Of a DNA stretch of 64,000 nt, positions 44,112 to 51,596 are shown piece after piece. Origin of the DNA: JBGLNL01 sp046484125 (GTDB lineage Bacteria > Chloroflexota > Dehalococcoidia > SZUA-161 > SpSt-899); the NCBI GenBank assembly GCA_046484125.1, contig JAWOBX010000049.1, positions 6,462-70,461 of the forward strand. The letters run 5' to 3'. Made by a program: the position numbers and the translations under genes. A model generated the notes under the pieces. That model had not been told where the DNA came from, searched no databases, and worked only from the letters and a program-made list of their open reading frames with translations. Each line of letters opens with the position of its first letter. Positions within the stretch are counted from its first letter, which is position 1.

Positions 44112-44573
44112 CTATCTTCTCCTGTATGCTTTCTTCCACGGCTCGCGCTTCATCTTGAGGTAATCCTTGATGGCCTCTTTTATCGCATTGGCTGCCAGCG
44201 CAGCGCAATGCTCGTTCTCCTCCGGTAAGCCATCAAGTGATTTCAACACGTCCTGTTGTCCTATCCTTTGCGCTTCAGCTAGGGGCTTGCCCTTGGCCAT
44301 CTCAGTGATGACGCTTCCACATGCGATCGTGCTGGAACACCCATCCGTCCAGAATCTTGCATCACGTACAACGTCATCTTTAACTTTCAACCATATCTCC
44401 ATGGAATCCCCGCATGAGCCAAGCGCGCCGCCATACCCATCAGCAGCAGGCATTTCGCCCACATTGCGTGGATTCATAGCGTGATCTATGGTCTTTTCCG
44501 AATATATCTTTCTGATGTCTTCCAGGACCATTTCCTGAAGCTCTTGCTGGATCTGGTCGATATCTTTTTCCAT
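44112..44573 (-). CDS. nifU: NifU/IscU-like iron-sulfur scaffold
   Basis: A 153-residue scaffold of the NifU N-terminal family. Cluster cysteines are in SCGDSM, DGCSSTIACGS and NEHCAAL. It opens with a coiled-coil-like 20 residues absent from IscU. It is probably used to supply clusters to the ferredoxin-bearing ATPases of the same region. No NifS gene is adjacent. Confidence 0.87.
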   Translation of the reverse strand: MEKDIDQIQQELQEMVLEDIRKIYSEKTIDHAMNPRNVGEMPAADGYGGALGSCGDSMEIWLKVKDDVVRDARFWTDGCSSTIACGSVITEMAKGKPLAEAQRIGQQDVLKSLDGLPEENEHCAALAANAIKEAIKDYLKMKREPWKKAYRRR

Positions 44574-44739
44574 TTCTGCCTTTACCCACTATCAATTTTA
44601 CGTCATATCAAGAGCAAACCTCTTTTATAATTTGCTTGAAATTCCAGATGACCTCTTGTTTCTCCACGTACGGGCTGAGTATTTGCTTTGTAACCACCTT
44701 ACTTCAGTGCTGCAGTCTAATTACCAGATAATACAAAGA

Positions 44740-45078
44740 CTAGTGGTCGCATGTATTATCGCCCGTCTCCAGATTTCCCTTCAGATATTCCATGACTATC
44801 TCTTGCGGTTCCATAGAGGGTGCACCGATAACCACATGGATTCTGCTCTGCCAGAACAGGTCCTGTGCCCGTGTACCCATACCGCCCGCAATGACTACCG
44901 AAACTCCCTGCTCGGCGAGCCAGCCTGGCAGAACCCCCGGCTGGTGTCCGGGAGAAGGAACAATCTCCTTACTTTTGACAACCTTGCTATCCTCATCCGC
45001 ATCTACAAGTGCAAATGCCTGGCAATGACCGAAATGCTGATCAAGAACACCATCGCTTACAGGTATTGCGTATCTCAT
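44740..45078 (-). CDS. NifX/NafY-family (dinitrogenase cofactor-like) protein
   Basis: A 112-residue single-domain protein of the NifX/NafY/ORP fold, with YAIPVSDG, DQHFGHC and VVIAGGMGTRAQD. It binds metal clusters in related proteins; no nitrogenase genes are present here. It belongs to the ORP-like cluster. RBS AAGAGGAGGAAG precedes the ATG. Confidence 0.85.
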   Translation of the reverse strand: MRYAIPVSDGVLDQHFGHCQAFALVDADEDSKVVKSKEIVPSPGHQPGVLPGWLAEQGVSVVIAGGMGTRAQDLFWQSRIHVVIGAPSMEPQEIVMEYLKGNLETGDNTCDH

Positions 45079-45123
45079 CTTCCTCCTCTTTAATGCTGTG
45101 CATTATCTTAACTAAAATTACCG

Positions 45124-45369
45124 TCAGTTTTCATTCTTTCGGCATGTACCACCTGTGGAACAGGGTGGTGCGTCACAACGCTCCTCTCTACCACAGCATG
45201 TCGTGCCTGATGTAGTAATCCCCGTCCTTATTGCATACGACTTGTTGAGGAGTCTTTCCACATTGGCGCTTCCACAATCCGGACAGCTCACGCCACTGAT
45301 ATCCGAACTATGCAGCAACACCTCGGCTACCGCTCCGCAATCACTACACTTAAAATCGTATATGGGCAT
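45124..45369 (-). CDS. FmdB-type zinc ribbon, copy 1
   Basis: An 81-residue protein that begins MPIYDFKCSDCGAV, with a second CPDC pair at about 33 and an added C-terminal cysteine cluster (CCGREERC and CSTGGTC). FmdB-like zinc ribbons are regulatory or assembly factors in formylmethanofuran dehydrogenase operons and others. This one has the longest C-terminus of the three copies. Confidence 0.82.
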   Translation of the reverse strand: MPIYDFKCSDCGAVAEVLLHSSDISGVSCPDCGSANVERLLNKSYAIRTGITTSGTTCCGREERCDAPPCSTGGTCRKNEN

Positions 45370-45399
45370 TATTTCTCCATATCGCCAGAAATTTTTATT

Positions 45400-45609
45400 T
45401 CAGGCCCAGCTTCCAGGACGAATATATTTTGCCTTTTCCCCACCACCCCCATAGGCCATTCTCCAGTACCTGCAGATCCTGTAAGTGCTGTTCTCAGGCT
45501 TAAAAGCTCCACAATGAGGACAGTATGGCGGGTCACCTTCCTCCTTACAGGGTTCAAGCAATTCAAATTCCTCACCACATTTGTCGCACCGATATCCAAA
45601 AATAGGCAT
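45400..45609 (-). CDS. FmdB-type zinc ribbon, copy 2
   Basis: A 69-residue zinc ribbon beginning MPIFGYRCDKCGEEFE with the second pair in CPHCGAF. The C-terminal end (YGGGGEKAKYIR) differs from those of the other two copies. ATG has GGGGAATA before it. Confidence 0.82.
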   Translation of the reverse strand: MPIFGYRCDKCGEEFELLEPCKEEGDPPYCPHCGAFKPENSTYRICRYWRMAYGGGGEKAKYIRPGSWA

Positions 45610-45670
45610 TATTCCCCTTTCTAGGTATCATAACTCACTGTCAGGACAGACCTGCCCTATCTCAAATTGC

Positions 45671-45859
45671 TCAACCTCCTGAAGGGGCCGGAGCGCATCC
45701 GGTATCCGAGCCTCCGCTCCTCGCGAACACAGATACACTTCTCTCAGGACTCTCCTCCCCGCATCTGGGGCACTTGATCTCGGAATCATCGTCACTGAAG
45801 CGCCTCATCAACTCGAACTTGTGACCGCATTTGCTGCACACGTACTCATAAATCGGCAT
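45671..45859 (-). CDS. FmdB-type zinc ribbon, copy 3
   Basis: A 62-residue zinc ribbon beginning MPIYEYVCSKCGHKFE with CPRCGEES and a Ser/Gly/Pro tail (GGSDTGCAPAPSGG) typical of FmdB. It is the nearest of the three to the family consensus. It lies 11 bases after the MinD-ferredoxin gene on the same strand. Confidence 0.85.
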   Translation of the reverse strand: MPIYEYVCSKCGHKFELMRRFSDDDSEIKCPRCGEESPERSVSVFARSGGSDTGCAPAPSGG

Positions 45860-45870
45860 GACAGATCACC

Positions 45871-46731
45871 TCAAGATGCTATTATTCTGGAGACCGATTG
45901 CCACATCGACTCCATTTGTCGGGCAACTTCTCCACTGGTGTATTCTATCACAGGTACACCTTTAATAAGAGCCTCCGTGATCACATCATCATATGGAATC
46001 CTGGCAACAACCTCAAGTCCAAGCTCCTGGCACGTAGACTCAATACTGGTGGTATTTTCTTCGCTCAGATCATATTTGTTAATGCAAACCATAGCCGGGA
46101 CGCCAAAATGTTTACAAACTCCAATGACTCTCTCAAGATCATGCATACCCGAGAGTGTCGGTTCGGTAACAACAAGCGCGGCGCTCGCGCCAGACAGTGA
46201 TGAGATCACCGGACACCCGATGCCCGGCGGCCCATCGGTGATAACATAGTCAAGTCCCATCTCCTCACCCACCCTCCAGGCCTCTTTTCTTACCGTGCTC
46301 ACCAGTTTACCGGAGTTCTCCTCGGCTATTCCGAGCCTGGCATGTACGAGCGGCCCATATCTGGTATCCGAAAAATACCAGTGCCCTGAAAGGTTATCCT
46401 CCATTATGATGGCTTCCTCGGGGCATATGTGAGAACAAAAACCGCAGCCCTCGCAGAACGAAGGATTAACCGCATAATCACTGATGGCATCAAACCGGCA
46501 CATATCCTCGCATAGACCGCATTGCGTACATTTTTCCGGCTCTATTCTGGCGGTCTGACCGCTCCAGAATTCGTTATCCTGTTTCCTGACCGGATCAAGC
46601 AAAAGGAATAGGTCAGCGGCGTCAACATCGCAATCGCACAGGACCTTATTATCCACGAGGCAGGCCAATCCGCCTACTATACTGGTTTTTCCGGTACCAC
46701 CCTTACCGCTGAGAACAACGACCTCTTTCAT
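45871..46731 (-). CDS. MinD-type ATPase with ferredoxin insert, copy 1
   Basis: A 286-residue P-loop ATPase. Deviant Walker A is SGKGGTGKTS at the N-terminus; a two-cluster ferredoxin domain is inserted at about 60-115 (CTQCGLCEDMC and CEGCGFCSHICP), then VITDGPPGIGC (Walker B region). Proteins of this type are the Orp-complex ATPases and NBP35-like cluster handlers. ATG at 46731 overlaps the stop of the 84-aa gene (ATGA). Confidence 0.9.
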   Translation of the reverse strand: MKEVVVLSGKGGTGKTSIVGGLACLVDNKVLCDCDVDAADLFLLLDPVRKQDNEFWSGQTARIEPEKCTQCGLCEDMCRFDAISDYAVNPSFCEGCGFCSHICPEEAIIMEDNLSGHWYFSDTRYGPLVHARLGIAEENSGKLVSTVRKEAWRVGEEMGLDYVITDGPPGIGCPVISSLSGASAALVVTEPTLSGMHDLERVIGVCKHFGVPAMVCINKYDLSEENTTSIESTCQELGLEVVARIPYDDVITEALIKGVPVIEYTSGEVARQMESMWQSVSRIIAS

Positions 46732-46982
46732 TCCGGCACCTTCGCCCAAATCCGAAATACCCTCTCGCCGTCACGCTCATAACAGGCCAATCCCGCTGGA
46801 TCCACCTCTTCTACCTCAATATCCCCGTCCCCATACACTTCCCTGAACTGTTCCAGCCAGTTACGAAAGTGAGAGCCACCTCCGAAATAGACTTTTCTCC
46901 ACATGTTACCTTCTCTATCGGCTCTCTCTCTGATCGCTTCTTCACGTGCTATCCATTCAGGGGCGCAAGCCTCGCTCTCCAT
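46728..46982 (-). CDS. Small protein coupled between two MinD-ferredoxin ATPases
   Basis: An 84-residue acidic protein with start-overlap on both sides (TAATG upstream, ATGA downstream). It has a cysteine near the start (EACAPEW) and one in LACYERDG. Text such as MWRKVYFGGGSHFRNWLEQ suggests an alpha/beta fold. No family is recognised. The tight coupling says its product is needed in proportion to the two ATPases. Confidence 0.65.
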   Translation of the reverse strand: MESEACAPEWIAREEAIRERADREGNMWRKVYFGGGSHFRNWLEQFREVYGDGDIEVEEVDPAGLACYERDGERVFRIWAKVPE

Positions 46983-47824
46983 TAACATACCCCCTGTTTT
47001 ATTCCCTCATAAAGAGCACAAAATCTCTCTTTCCATTCGGGTTTACCTGTAACAAGCGGAACACCCTTCGCGTACATCCTGGCGATATCCATATCCAGAG
47101 GTATCTTCATCATCACAGGGATGCCCTTCGAGTGACAATATTTTTCGACGTTAATGTCACCATCACCGCTACGATTAATAACCACACCGCGTGGTATCTT
47201 CAGGGTGGCGATCGCGTCAACCGCCAGTTCAAGGTCATTGAGGCCGAAAGGTGTAGGGTCAGTAACCAGCAGGCAGAAATCGCTTCCCTTAACCGCTTCA
47301 ATAACCGGGCACGATGTGCCGGGCGACGCATCGATAATGGTGATATCCTCACCACCAACGCATTTCTTCACCTGCCGAATAACCGGAGGTGCCATAGCCT
47401 CCCCTACATTGAGCACACCCTGAGCGAATTCTATTCCACTGGCTCGGCCCTTCTCGATCTTCCCGATTGCCCTTGGCTCTTCTGTAATGGCCTTTTCCGG
47501 ACACAGATAACCGCATGCTCCACACCCATGGCAAAGCTCATGAAAAGTCATCACCGTCGTCTTCAAAACCGCGAGGGCATTGTACGCGCATACATCCGCG
47601 CATAAACCACAATGAGTGCAAGCATTTTCGTCAATTACCGGAACAGGAATTACGGCGACTTCGCTCTCAACAAACTCAGGCCGCATAAATATATGGTCGT
47701 TCGGCTCCTCGACATCACAGTCGAGGAGTTTTACCCGGTAACTTCCCGAAAGCGACAGCGCCAGGCTGGTTGCTACCAGTGTCTTTCCTGTACCGCCTTT
47801 TCCACTGGCAACCGAGATTATCAT
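46982..47824 (-). CDS. MinD-type ATPase with ferredoxin insert, copy 2
   Basis: A 280-residue homolog of copy 1: Walker A SGKGGTGKTL, inserted ferredoxin (CTHCGLCADVC and CHGCGACGYLCP), Walker B region IIDASPGTSCP. The two copies probably form a hetero-oligomer, as the paired ATPases of the Orp complex do. ATG follows GAGAATAGG, 2 bases from the zinc-ribbon gene stop. Confidence 0.9.
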   Translation of the reverse strand: MIISVASGKGGTGKTLVATSLALSLSGSYRVKLLDCDVEEPNDHIFMRPEFVESEVAVIPVPVIDENACTHCGLCADVCAYNALAVLKTTVMTFHELCHGCGACGYLCPEKAITEEPRAIGKIEKGRASGIEFAQGVLNVGEAMAPPVIRQVKKCVGGEDITIIDASPGTSCPVIEAVKGSDFCLLVTDPTPFGLNDLELAVDAIATLKIPRGVVINRSGDGDINVEKYCHSKGIPVMMKIPLDMDIARMYAKGVPLVTGKPEWKERFCALYEGIKQGVC

Positions 47825-47825
47825 C

Positions 47826-48053
47826 CTATTCTCTCACCATGGCCGTACTGCATTTCGGGCAACTGATTTCGGTGCACGGTGTTCCCGGCTGATGCGGAAC
47901 TCTCTCACCACAGCTCGGGCAAACGCAATTACCCCCAGGCCCCATTCCCGGTCGACCCATTTGCCCACTCTGCCTCTTTTGCCCTTTGCCTCTCATTCCT
48001 CTGCCCGTCCCCGGGCCCTTTCCAGTCGGTCCTGTTCCATCACCTCTGGGCAT
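47826..48053 (-). CDS. DUF5320-like Gly-rich protein with zinc ribbon
   Basis: A 75-residue protein. The first 38 residues repeat GTGP, GKGPGTGRG and similar, like DUF5320 N-termini; the second half is a zinc ribbon (CVCPSCGE and CPKC). RBS AAAAGGAG precedes the ATG. It probably binds a metal or an RG-binding partner. Function is unknown. Confidence 0.75.
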   Translation of the reverse strand: MPRGDGTGPTGKGPGTGRGMRGKGQKRQSGQMGRPGMGPGGNCVCPSCGERVPHQPGTPCTEISCPKCSTAMVRE

Positions 48054-48082
48054 TATTCCACTCCTTTTGCCATACAGGCAAT

Positions 48083-48583
48083 CTATTTGATTCTTTTCTC
48101 CAGATCATTTATCCGCGAGATCATATCATCCATCTGCCGTTTCATTGAGTCGGCCCTGCTCTTTAAATCTTCGATCTCAGTGCTGGCATTGCCGGCATAC
48201 CCGACATCTCCAGCGTTCTTCCCTATACCCGCGTGCGCCCCCACCGTGGGACCGTGCGCAACATTCATGCTTCCTGATTTATAACGCTCAACCGCTTCTT
48301 TTACGCTGCCGGAAACACCGGTCAGTATTTCAATTCCCGCCTGGGCGAGAACCCGGTGTGCGTTCGGGCCAATATTGCCGGTCAACACCGCCTGTACTCC
48401 CCTGTTGGCAACAACCTGGGCGGTGGCAATACCAGCTCCTCCGCCCGCCGAGCTATCGGCATTATTGTGCGCTTCGTATTCCATGTTTTCGGTATCTACA
48501 AATATAAGGTACTGGCATCTTCCAAATCTGGGATCCACTTCTGCGTCAAGTGTCTGGCCTTTAGCTGAAACTGCTACTTTCAT
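48083..48583 (-). CDS. NifX/NafY-family protein with coiled-coil tail
   Basis: A 166-residue protein. Residues 1-110 are a NifX/ORP-like domain (VDPRFGRCQYL, GGGAGIATAQ, VLTGNIGPNA). Residues 130-166 are a coiled coil (EIEDLKSRADSMKRQMDD). The tail resembles that of the DUF5320 protein at 48913, so the two could pair. ATG at 48583 follows AAGGAAGGATTG. Members of this fold carry metal clusters. Confidence 0.83.
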   Translation of the reverse strand: MKVAVSAKGQTLDAEVDPRFGRCQYLIFVDTENMEYEAHNNADSSAGGGAGIATAQVVANRGVQAVLTGNIGPNAHRVLAQAGIEILTGVSGSVKEAVERYKSGSMNVAHGPTVGAHAGIGKNAGDVGYAGNASTEIEDLKSRADSMKRQMDDMISRINDLEKRIK

Positions 48584-48805
48584 CAATCCTTCCTTTTTCA
48601 ATTTATGGAGTTTTATTTGGCGTACCTGTTCAGGCAAACTCATGAGCAAATTTTCCGGCATCAAACATGGGAATTGCGAACATAGGTACGACATTCAAAT
48701 CCACAAACTTGCCACCTGTTCATGAGTCCTCACTGAATTTATGATACTCCTCTATCATCAAAGATATACCAATCCTTATATCCAGTCAAACAGTAATTTC
48801 CCTTC

Positions 48806-48859
48806 GCTAACGGCGGGAACTACCCCGAAGGTAAATCCCCGCCGTTAGCTTTCTTTTTT
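48806..48859 (+). terminator. Rightward intrinsic terminator inside a leftward cluster
   Basis: Arms GCTAACGGCGGG (48806-48817) and CCCGCCGTTAGC (48838-48849) pair perfectly over 12 bp, then TTTCTTTTTT follows. Read leftward, the same element makes a stem capped by a UUCG-type loop but has no U-tract. It implies a rightward transcript across the 330-base gap between the NifX-like and DUF5320 genes, where no protein-coding gene is seen. Confidence 0.6.
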
Positions 48860-48912
48860 GTTCAATGGCCCGCTAATCCAGTACACATCTAACAGCTTAT
48901 TGAAAAGTCATA

Positions 48913-49245
48913 TCAACTCTGGTTTTGCTGCAACTCTTTTATTCTGGACTCGATATCCTCGAGTTCTTCCTTTATGGCCTGCGCCTGATTTTGTAGCATA
49001 TCCATTTCCTGCTCCCGGCTCATGGCAGGCGGGGCATACGCTGTATCATACGGTGCGCCATATGCCGCACCGTATGCTGGGCCTCTCCAGCCCATCCCCC
49101 GGCCACGCCCGAATCCAGGGCCGCGTCCAAATCCTCGGCCTCTGCCAAACCACCCTCTTCCCGCTCCCCAGGGATTGCAGAAACCTCTTCCTCCGCCGGT
49201 CATGGGTCCCATGCCGAGCGGTCCTGTTCCATCAAATCCTGGCAT
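48913..49245 (-). CDS. DUF5320-domain protein
   Basis: A 110-residue protein. It opens MPGFDGTGPLGMGPMTGGGR, the DUF5320 signature, runs through a Gly/Arg/Phe-rich segment (25-60), a Tyr/Ala segment (YGAAYGAPYDTAYAPP) and ends in a coiled coil (80-108). AAAGGAGG precedes the ATG. The family often accompanies NifX-like and Mrp-like proteins in anaerobes (from memory). Confidence 0.8.
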   Translation of the reverse strand: MPGFDGTGPLGMGPMTGGGRGFCNPWGAGRGWFGRGRGFGRGPGFGRGRGMGWRGPAYGAAYGAPYDTAYAPPAMSREQEMDMLQNQAQAIKEELEDIESRIKELQQNQS

Positions 49246-49273
49246 TGCTTTTACCTCCTTTCCAAGATATTAT

Positions 49274-49564
49274 CTACCATCGGTAGGGATTATTATATGG
49301 TCCAGTTGGTGCCGGCGCGGGTGGACCGTACATCGCACCCGGGTACCAGGCTCTTCCGGGTGCCCATGGATAAATCCTGCACATCCTGCCCCGGCCGAAA
49401 CCGCGTCCCCATCCACCCCCGAAACCTCTTCCACGACCCATTCCGAGTCCTCGACCGAAGCCTCTGCCCCAGCCAAAACCCGGACCGGGGCCCATACCGT
49501 ACCCGGGGGCCCATCCAAAGCCACCGCCCCAACCGAACCATCCTCTTCCTTTTCCAAACGGCAT
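49274..49564 (-). CDS. Gly/Arg/Trp-rich low-complexity protein
   Basis: A 96-residue protein made of GWGRGFGRG-like repeats with a single cysteine (MCRIYPWAP) and a Pro/Tyr-rich end. I chose the ATG at 49564, eight bases after GGGGG. Reading the opposite strand gives open frames through the same low-complexity DNA, which are shadows. It belongs to the same family group as the DUF5320 neighbour. The role is unknown. Confidence 0.65.
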   Translation of the reverse strand: MPFGKGRGWFGWGGGFGWAPGYGMGPGPGFGWGRGFGRGLGMGRGRGFGGGWGRGFGRGRMCRIYPWAPGRAWYPGAMYGPPAPAPTGPYNNPYRW

Positions 49565-49586
49565 TTCCATCACCCCCTTTCGGGAT

Positions 49587-50252
49587 CTATTCCTTTCTTT
49601 TCAATTTGCTGTAGTATGAATCGGATAAATACAATCCAGCAGCCGGATTGTGACCGAATACTCTGTCTTTGGCAATCAGCACCGTGACCGGTGCCTTACA
49701 ATGCCTGAAGAACAGGGAATCATGCCCGACACACAGACCTACTGCGATATTGAAGTCCGTCTCTTCATCATTGAGTATCTGCGCCTGCGCTATTGGATTG
49801 CACATGGCCTCGCGTACATCCGGTCCGGCAATCTTCTGCTCTCTGGAGACCCCTATCTGTTCCTTGGGAACGGAACCCGCTTTACAACAGACTGAAACCA
49901 CATCGAATCCACGGTTCTCAAGTATATCTGTCAACGTTAGCGCCTCATTCCGCAGGCCAACACAGAATGCTATACCGAGCCTCTTGTATCCCAGCTTCTT
50001 CGCGAACTGGGCAACCTCCTCAACCCTCGGATTGCGCGGAGTTCTTCCTTCCGGCAGATTCATATAACATTCATATTCCTGAATCGAGGCTTCCTTCGCG
50101 AATTCCTTTGTCTCAGACTCTTCATATGTCTTCAGTGCCCTTTTTACAGCATCAGAATGCCTTACCATCGGGCAGTTCTCCGGCGCCTGGTTCGTTTCCT
50201 CACGATAGCACTTGAAACTCGAACACCTCGCGCAATCCGTTTTCATCTCCAT
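49587..50252 (-). CDS. DUF1847 metal-binding-like protein
   Basis: A 221-residue protein with CARCSSFKCYRE at the start, then FCVGLRNEAL, VCCKAGSVPK and GLCVGHDSLFF, as in DUF1847. Twelve or so cysteines suggest a cofactor. Family members are found in anaerobes beside corrinoid and redox genes; no activity is known. Confidence 0.82.
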   Translation of the reverse strand: MEMKTDCARCSSFKCYREETNQAPENCPMVRHSDAVKRALKTYEESETKEFAKEASIQEYECYMNLPEGRTPRNPRVEEVAQFAKKLGYKRLGIAFCVGLRNEALTLTDILENRGFDVVSVCCKAGSVPKEQIGVSREQKIAGPDVREAMCNPIAQAQILNDEETDFNIAVGLCVGHDSLFFRHCKAPVTVLIAKDRVFGHNPAAGLYLSDSYYSKLKRKE

Positions 50253-50281
50253 TTCTATTCCTTACCTTAATTATTGCCTTT

Positions 50282-50758
50282 TTACCTTCGCCATCCTCTG
50301 CCCCTTCGTCTTCCACCCCTTATTTGTCGCCTGGCACCGGCAGCAGGCGGAGCCGGCTCCGAATACGGCTTCTGGCACCTTGGACATAAACTTAAATCCT
50401 CATGATCTACCATATCCAGCGGAACCTCCCATTCATGTCCATCCCAGTCACACCTCAACCTTCGCCGCTGAACCTCAAAATTGCCGCCTCCTATCCTTAT
50501 TGCCTTGCCCATCGTAAGGGCCTCAGCCACCTTGGCACGGGCGGAACCAAGCACCCGGTGAAAAGTAGGCCTCGATATTCCCATCCTGCTGGCACATTCC
50601 TCCTGTTGCAGTCCCTCTCTATCCTTAAGCCGCATCGCTTCCAGCTCCTCAAACGAGAGTGAAATCTCTTCAATCGATCGGATTGGTATTCCGGCCGGCT
50701 TGAAATGAGTGGCCTCAGGTACGTAACCAACGCGCCTTCCTTTTACTGGTCTTGGCAT
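50282..50758 (-). CDS. DUF134-family helix-turn-helix regulator
   Basis: A 158-residue protein. Residues 1-90 match the DUF134 sigma-factor-like HTH (MPRPVKGRRVG, LEAMRLKDREGL, ECASRMGISRPTFHR). Residues 118-130 contain CPRC next to a CDWDGHEW segment. The tail is Arg/Gly-rich (RRQIRGGRRRGRGWRR). It heads the leftward cluster and has a perfect palindrome 16 bases upstream of its start, so autoregulation is likely. Confidence 0.85.
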   Translation of the reverse strand: MPRPVKGRRVGYVPEATHFKPAGIPIRSIEEISLSFEELEAMRLKDREGLQQEECASRMGISRPTFHRVLGSARAKVAEALTMGKAIRIGGGNFEVQRRRLRCDWDGHEWEVPLDMVDHEDLSLCPRCQKPYSEPAPPAAGARRQIRGGRRRGRGWRR

Positions 50759-50773
50759 ATTCTCAACATCTCC

Positions 50774-50795
50774 ATTATGGACATACGTCCATAAT
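50774..50795. promoter_or_regulatory. Palindromic operator upstream of the DUF134 gene
   Basis: ATTATGGAC and GTCCATAAT are perfect 9-base inverted arms around ATAC. They sit 16-37 bases upstream of the DUF134 start, within the gap shared with the divergent HAD gene. CATGTCCACATGTC (50810-50823), sharing TGTCCA with the operator, lies 15 bases further. A DUF134-type regulator is the natural candidate binder. Confidence 0.6.
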
Positions 50796-50947
50796 AATGT
50801 TATCACCGGCATGTCCACATGTCAATCTGATGATAATAAAATGATTTCAGCTAAAAGGATATTGCATTCAAACGCCGATGTAAGTGGTAAAGCTTCCAAT
50901 TGCAATCCTCAATTTGCTCATGTAACATTTTTATGCGGGATGTATTT

Positions 50948-51580
50948 ATGGGAAAACGCATAATCTCATTCGACCTTACCGGAACACTGGCGACCACCCG
51001 GTTTTGTGACTCGATATATTTTCAGGGGTTGCCGGAGATATACGCTTCAATTAATAATGTGGAAATAGAAGAGGCGAAGCGCTACCTGCGGGTATTCTAT
51101 GACGAGGTGGGGGACAGGTCGCCGGAGTGGTATGATATTAAATACTGGTTCGAACGCCTCAGTCTGGGCAACGGCTGGATGGAGCTTCTCAGAGAAATGA
51201 GCCACAATATAGAATGGTACCCCGAATCCGAACAGGTTCTGGCCGAACTGAATTATGAATACGACCTGATATTGCTCACTAACGCGTGCCGTGAGTTTAT
51301 GGAGGTGGAAACCGAGGCAATCAGCAAGTATTTCAAACGGATGATATCCTGCGTCTCGGAATTCGGCGAGGTGAAAAAGACACCGGAGTTCTATCTAAGG
51401 GTTTGCCAATCCCTCTCATGCGGGACTGAGGATATAATTCATGTGGGAGATCACTGGCATTTCGACTACGTGGCTCCCAGGGGATGCGGAATGACGGCTT
51501 TTTACCTGGACCGATCAGGACGTGATGATGGCGATTTCACTATCCATCAGCTTAGCGATTTGCGAACACGGATGATATAA
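50948..51580 (+). CDS. HAD-family phosphatase
   Basis: A 210-residue HAD hydrolase. Motif I is FDLTGTLAT, with Thr rather than Asp at the second acid position; motif II is LLTNA, motif III is VKKTPEFY and motif IV is HVGDHWHFD. The change of the second Asp to Thr is seen in some HAD phosphotransferases and phosphonatases. ATG at 50948 starts the conserved core; an upstream in-frame ATG adds 16 residues. The substrate is unknown. Confidence 0.82.
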   Translation: MGKRIISFDLTGTLATTRFCDSIYFQGLPEIYASINNVEIEEAKRYLRVFYDEVGDRSPEWYDIKYWFERLSLGNGWMELLREMSHNIEWYPESEQVLAELNYEYDLILLTNACREFMEVETEAISKYFKRMISCVSEFGEVKKTPEFYLRVCQSLSCGTEDIIHVGDHWHFDYVAPRGCGMTAFYLDRSGRDDGDFTIHQLSDLRTRMI

Positions 51581-51596
51581 TTTTATCGGAAGAGAA

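Noticed and set aside
44740..45078. NifX-family genes as evidence for nitrogen fixation
   Set aside because: No nifHDK, nifB or nifE/N is present; the same fold occurs in ORP-type proteins.
46946..47605. Rightward 219-codon frame opposite the second MinD-ferredoxin gene
   Set aside because: Antisense shadow of a well-supported gene; no domain seen.
49022..49687. Rightward frames of 200 or more codons opposite the GR-rich genes
   Set aside because: Proline/histidine-rich shadows of low-complexity RG-coding DNA; no ribosome site and no family.
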